Of a stretch of DNA of 7,523 bases, positions 5,110-7,523 are shown in pieces; position 1 is the first letter of the stretch, and the number at the start of each line of letters is the position of its first letter. The translations under genes were made by a program, and so were the position numbers. This DNA is from an uncultured Chloroflexota bacterium (GTDB lineage Bacteria; Chloroflexota; Anaerolineae; Anaerolineales; Villigracilaceae). The stretch covers positions 1 to 7,523 of the forward strand of contig CAILWD010000056.1 of NCBI GenBank assembly GCA_903837815.1, read 5' to 3'. Under the pieces are notes generated by a model. It was not told the origin of the DNA, did not search any database, and saw only the letters and a program-made list of their open reading frames with translations.

Positions 5110-5871
5110 ATGAGATTCGACGGGAAAGCGGCAATCATCACGGGCGGTACTTCGGGAATTGGGCTGGCGACGGCGGAACTTCTTTCAGCGGAAGGCGCTC
5201 GCGTGGTCTTGATGGCGCGTAATTTATCACGAGGAAAAGAGGCTGTGCAGCGAATCGCTTCCGCCGGTGGAGCGGCGATTTTCGTTCAGGGCGATGTTTG
5301 TTCGGGCGCGGACTGCCAGCGCTGTGTGACGACGGCTGTCGAGACCTTCGGGCGGCTGGACATTTTGTTCAACAATGCGGGCGTGATTTTCGTCAACCGC
5401 AATCTGGTGGACACCAGCGAGGAGGAATGGGACGCGACGTTGAATTCCAATTTGAAAGGCATCTTTTGGATGTCGAAGTACGCCATTCCGCACATGGCGA
5501 AGAACGGCGGCGCAATCGTCAACAACGCTTCGATCTTTGGGCTGGTTGGCGGGAGCGGAGTCGCAGCCTACTGCGCGGCAAAGGGCGGGGTGATCAACCT
5601 GACGCGGGCGATGGCGCTCGATCATGCGGCGCAAAATATCCGCGTGAACTGCATCTGCCCCGGCAGTGTGGATACTCCCCTGCTCCAAAACGAAATGAAC
5701 GATTTGGGCGGGGTTGAAACCCAACTCCCAAAGTTCGCGTCACGCCACCCGATGAACCGCGTCGCCTCGCCCGAAGAGATTGCCCGCGCTGTGGCTTATC
5801 TCGCTTCGGACGATGCTTCCTTTGTCACCGGCGTTGCCCTTCCTGTGGATGGCGGACGGGCGGCCTGGTAA
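5110..5871 (+). CDS. Classical short-chain dehydrogenase/reductase (SDR)
   Basis: A cytoplasmic NAD(P)-dependent oxidoreductase acting on an alcohol or carbonyl; the substrate is not predictable. The 253-aa length is typical of classical SDRs. Motifs in order are T11GGTSGIG18 (nucleotide-binding loop), GD at 61-62, N88NAG91, N114 in NLKG, the catalytic S141, Y154CAAK158 (catalytic Tyr and Lys) and P184G185, with the usual GVALPVDGG ending. So the Asn-Ser-Tyr-Lys tetrad is complete. The residue after the second strand is R37-N38 rather than an acid, which leans towards NADP(H), though weakly. It resembles FabG and glucose or 3-hydroxyacyl dehydrogenases, but no fatty-acid genes are nearby. AAGGAG (5098-5103) sits 6 nt before the ATG and fixes the start. 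The gene is divergent from the MFS gene and is followed by the kinase, which has its own promoter, so it appears to be transcribed alone. Confidence 0.95.
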   Translation: MRFDGKAAIITGGTSGIGLATAELLSAEGARVVLMARNLSRGKEAVQRIASAGGAAIFVQGDVCSGADCQRCVTTAVETFGRLDILFNNAGVIFVNRNLVDTSEEEWDATLNSNLKGIFWMSKYAIPHMAKNGGAIVNNASIFGLVGGSGVAAYCAAKGGVINLTRAMALDHAAQNIRVNCICPGSVDTPLLQNEMNDLGGVETQLPKFASRHPMNRVASPEEIARAVAYLASDDASFVTGVALPVDGGRAAW

Positions 5872-5892
5872 CCTGCCTCTTTCAAAAGTACA

Positions 5893-5902
5893 GTACATGT
5901 AC
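5893..5902. promoter_or_regulatory. GTACATGTAC palindrome, possible operator
   Basis: A perfect 10-bp palindrome lies between the SDR stop and the kinase promoter. It is part of a run with three GTAC tetramers (5888-5891, 5893-5896, 5899-5902). It is 55 nt upstream of the kinase -35 box. A regulator-binding role is a guess from the symmetry only. Confidence 0.3.
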
Positions 5903-5956
5903 GGTGTGGGAATTTGTCGGCTGTCTGTTATCTTCTAAAAAACGACACCCTTTTGT

Positions 5957-5985
5957 TTGCCTTGCCTATTATGGATTACTATAAT
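5957..5985 (+). promoter_or_regulatory. Sigma-70-type promoter of the histidine kinase gene
   Basis: TTGCCT (5957-5962) and a perfect TATAAT (5980-5985) are separated by 17 bp. Transcription would start near 5992, just before the GGAG ribosome site (5993-5996), giving a very short leader of about 12 nt. This is the best two-box promoter in the window. Confidence 0.65.
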
Positions 5986-6003
5986 GGGTATTGGAGAAAA
6001 CAA

Positions 6004-7523
6004 ATGTCTGCTTTAACCAAAACCCCGCTGGAAAAAGAAAACGCGGCGCTCAAGCGGCGCATTGCGAAATTGGAAAAACAACTTGCCAGCCTCAGCCATG
6101 CGGAAGATGCCGCAAGCGGCGCTCAGGCGAACCTGAACGCGCTCATCGAAAATACGGATGCGCGTATTTGGGCGGTGGACAGTCAATACCGCCTGCTGAT
6201 TGGCAATTCGTTCTTCATGCGGCAGGTTCGGGATGCGCTTGGCAGGGAGATACAAATTGGCGAAAGCGTTTTGCAGGAACCCTTTCCGCCGCAGGTCAAC
6301 GCGGAATGGAAGGGCTATTATGACCGCGCCCTGTTGGGCGAAGCCTTCCGCGTGGAAACCATCACACGATTGAGGGCGACCCCGCGATACGTCGAATATC
6401 TTTTTCATCCCATCAAAGACGCGGATGGACAAATCAACGGTGTGACGGTCTTCGAGCGCAACATCACCGAGCGCAAACAGGCGGAGGAAAAACTGCGTGA
6501 GAGCGAGCGCTTCTTCCGGTTTATCGCCACCCATTCGCCCGACACCATTTTTTTCCAGGATCGCGAATTGCGCTACGAATGGCTGATCAATCCGATTTTG
6601 GCGATGCTGCCCGAAGAATATATCGGTAAAACCGATCTGGAGTTCTTTCCACCAGATCAGGCAATTCCGCTCACAGAATTGAAGCAACAGATTTTGCAAA
6701 CCGGCGAAGGACAGCGTGTCGAGACGCAACTTGACGTGGACGGCGTGCATTTCTGGCACGACGCTGTCTACCAGCCGATCCGCGCCGAGGATGGTTCAGT
6801 CATTGGTATCGCAGGTTACCTCCGCGAAATCACCGAGCGCAAGCGGGCGCAGCACGAAATGGAAAAATCGCACGAGCAGTTGCGTGAACTTTCGCGCCAG
6901 TTGCTGGAAACGCAGGAAAAGGAACGCCGCGTCATCGGGCGCGAACTGCATGACGAGATTGGTCAAACGTTGACCGGCCTGAAAATCCTGATGGAAATGG
7001 CGCGGCGCCTGCCCGCCGATGAATGCCACGAAAAGATTCAACAAGCGCAACAGGCGGCGGGCGAATTGATTGACCGCGTCAGCGCCCTTTCGCTCGACCT
7101 GCGCCCGCCCATGCTGGATGACCTTGGTCTCCTGCCCACCCTGTTGTGGTTTGCCAATCGTTACACAACCCAAACGAACATCCGCGTGGATTTCCACCAC
7201 GAAGGCTTGCAAGACAAACGCTTCGACCCTGCCATCGAAACGGCTGTGTATCGTCTCGCGCAGGAGGCGCTCACCAACGTTGCCCGCCATGCAGGAGCCG
7301 ACAGGGTTTCGGTGCGCGTCATTGCGAAAGGCGGCATGATGGAATTGTTCATCGAAGATGCCGGCGTCGGCTTTGACTCAAATACAGCCTATGATGCCAG
7401 CGGTGGTTTCAGCGGAATGCGCGAACGCGTCCACTTGCTGGAAGGCAGTTTGGAAATCGAATCTGCGCCGGGGCGTGGCGTCCGCACTTCCATCCGCCTG
7501 CCGCTCATTACGGGGGGGGGGAG
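6004..7523 (+). CDS. Cytoplasmic PAS-PAS histidine kinase, NarL/HisKA_3 type, 3' end beyond window
   Basis: A two-component sensor kinase; 506 codons are present and the frame is still open at the edge. Layout: coiled coil (about 8-35), a first PAS/PAC unit (about 44-158, ending FERNITERKQAEEKL), a second PAS/PAC unit (about 168-285, ending YLREITERKRAQ), a HisKA_3 dimerisation domain with the phospho-acceptor H316 in the box EKERRVIGRELHDEIGQ, and an HATPase domain. The ATPase domain shows the N box (Q420EALTNVARH429, N425), the G1 box D452AGVG456 and the G2 region G467GFSGMRERV476. No signal peptide or membrane segment is seen, so it should sense an intracellular signal or a small diffusible molecule through its PAS domains; cofactor-binding residues cannot be assigned. 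GGAG (5993-5996) lies 7 nt before the ATG. A LuxR-type response regulator is the expected partner, probably downstream. The ATPase domain is essentially complete, so little coding sequence is likely to be missing unless there is a fused receiver. A run of ten G residues (7512-7521) falls in the last codons. Confidence 0.93.
   Translation, partial: MSALTKTPLEKENAALKRRIAKLEKQLASLSHAEDAASGAQANLNALIENTDARIWAVDSQYRLLIGNSFFMRQVRDALGREIQIGESVLQEPFPPQVNAEWKGYYDRALLGEAFRVETITRLRATPRYVEYLFHPIKDADGQINGVTVFERNITERKQAEEKLRESERFFRFIATHSPDTIFFQDRELRYEWLINPILAMLPEEYIGKTDLEFFPPDQAIPLTELKQQILQTGEGQRVETQLDVDGVHFWHDAVYQPIRAEDGSVIGIAGYLREITERKRAQHEMEKSHEQLRELSRQLLETQEKERRVIGRELHDEIGQTLTGLKILMEMARRLPADECHEKIQQAQQAAGELIDRVSALSLDLRPPMLDDLGLLPTLLWFANRYTTQTNIRVDFHHEGLQDKRFDPAIETAVYRLAQEALTNVARHAGADRVSVRVIAKGGMMELFIEDAGVGFDSNTAYDASGGFSGMRERVHLLEGSLEIESAPGRGVRTSIRLPLITGGG

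Noticed and set aside
6013..6759. Minus-strand open frame of 248 codons opposite the kinase
   Set aside because: It lies wholly within the PAS region of a well-supported kinase, has no recognisable domain, and is a typical antisense open frame of GC-rich coding DNA.

Overview
The window is moderately GC-rich bacterial chromosome with dense coding and short intergenic gaps. It looks like housekeeping and accessory genes rather than a mobile island: no transposase, integrase, phage, tRNA, rRNA or CRISPR signal is visible. The gene mix and non-coding style (a two-subunit type glycine dehydrogenase, a VKOR-type disulfide system, abundant NarL-type PAS kinases, palindromic intergenic repeats) would fit an environmental Chloroflexota such as Anaerolineae. 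That placement is an inference from general resemblance and was not tested.

Layout. The left edge (3-197, +) is the C-terminal end of glycine dehydrogenase subunit 2 (gcvPB), closed by a strong intrinsic terminator (223-259). Next come a beta-class carbonic anhydrase (326-907, +) and a thioredoxin-VKOR fusion for extracytoplasmic disulfide formation (1011-2084, +), the latter followed by an intrinsic terminator (2108-2142) and a short octamer repeat. Three minus-strand genes follow in transcription order from right to left: an MFS transporter (4793-3540), smpB (3480-3019) and an unrecognised 262-264 aa protein (2979-2185) that probably shares a transcript with smpB. A 34-bp near-perfect palindrome separates the transporter from smpB. 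A 316-bp divergent intergenic region (4794-5109) holds an inverted-repeat element with a strong internal hairpin. To its right are a classical short-chain dehydrogenase (5110-5871, +) and a cytoplasmic two-PAS histidine kinase of the NarL/HisKA_3 type (6004 to the right edge, incomplete).

How the genes work together. Most are independent units. The one clear functional pairing inside a single protein is the Trx-VKOR fusion, whose predicted topology puts all six redox cysteines outside the cytoplasm. The kinase should act with a LuxR-type response regulator that would lie beyond the right edge.

Most notable points. (1) The fusion carries its thioredoxin domain at the N-terminus, behind a signal peptide, the reverse of the well-studied cyanobacterial VKOR-Trx order. 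(2) Translation starts fall into two classes: four genes have clear Shine-Dalgarno sequences, while three (VKOR fusion, smpB, MFS) have none and instead carry a TAAAAT or TATAAT box 6-9 nt before the start codon, as expected for leaderless transcripts. (3) The non-coding DNA contains several palindromic elements that the genes do not explain. I see no convincing previously undescribed multi-gene system here.
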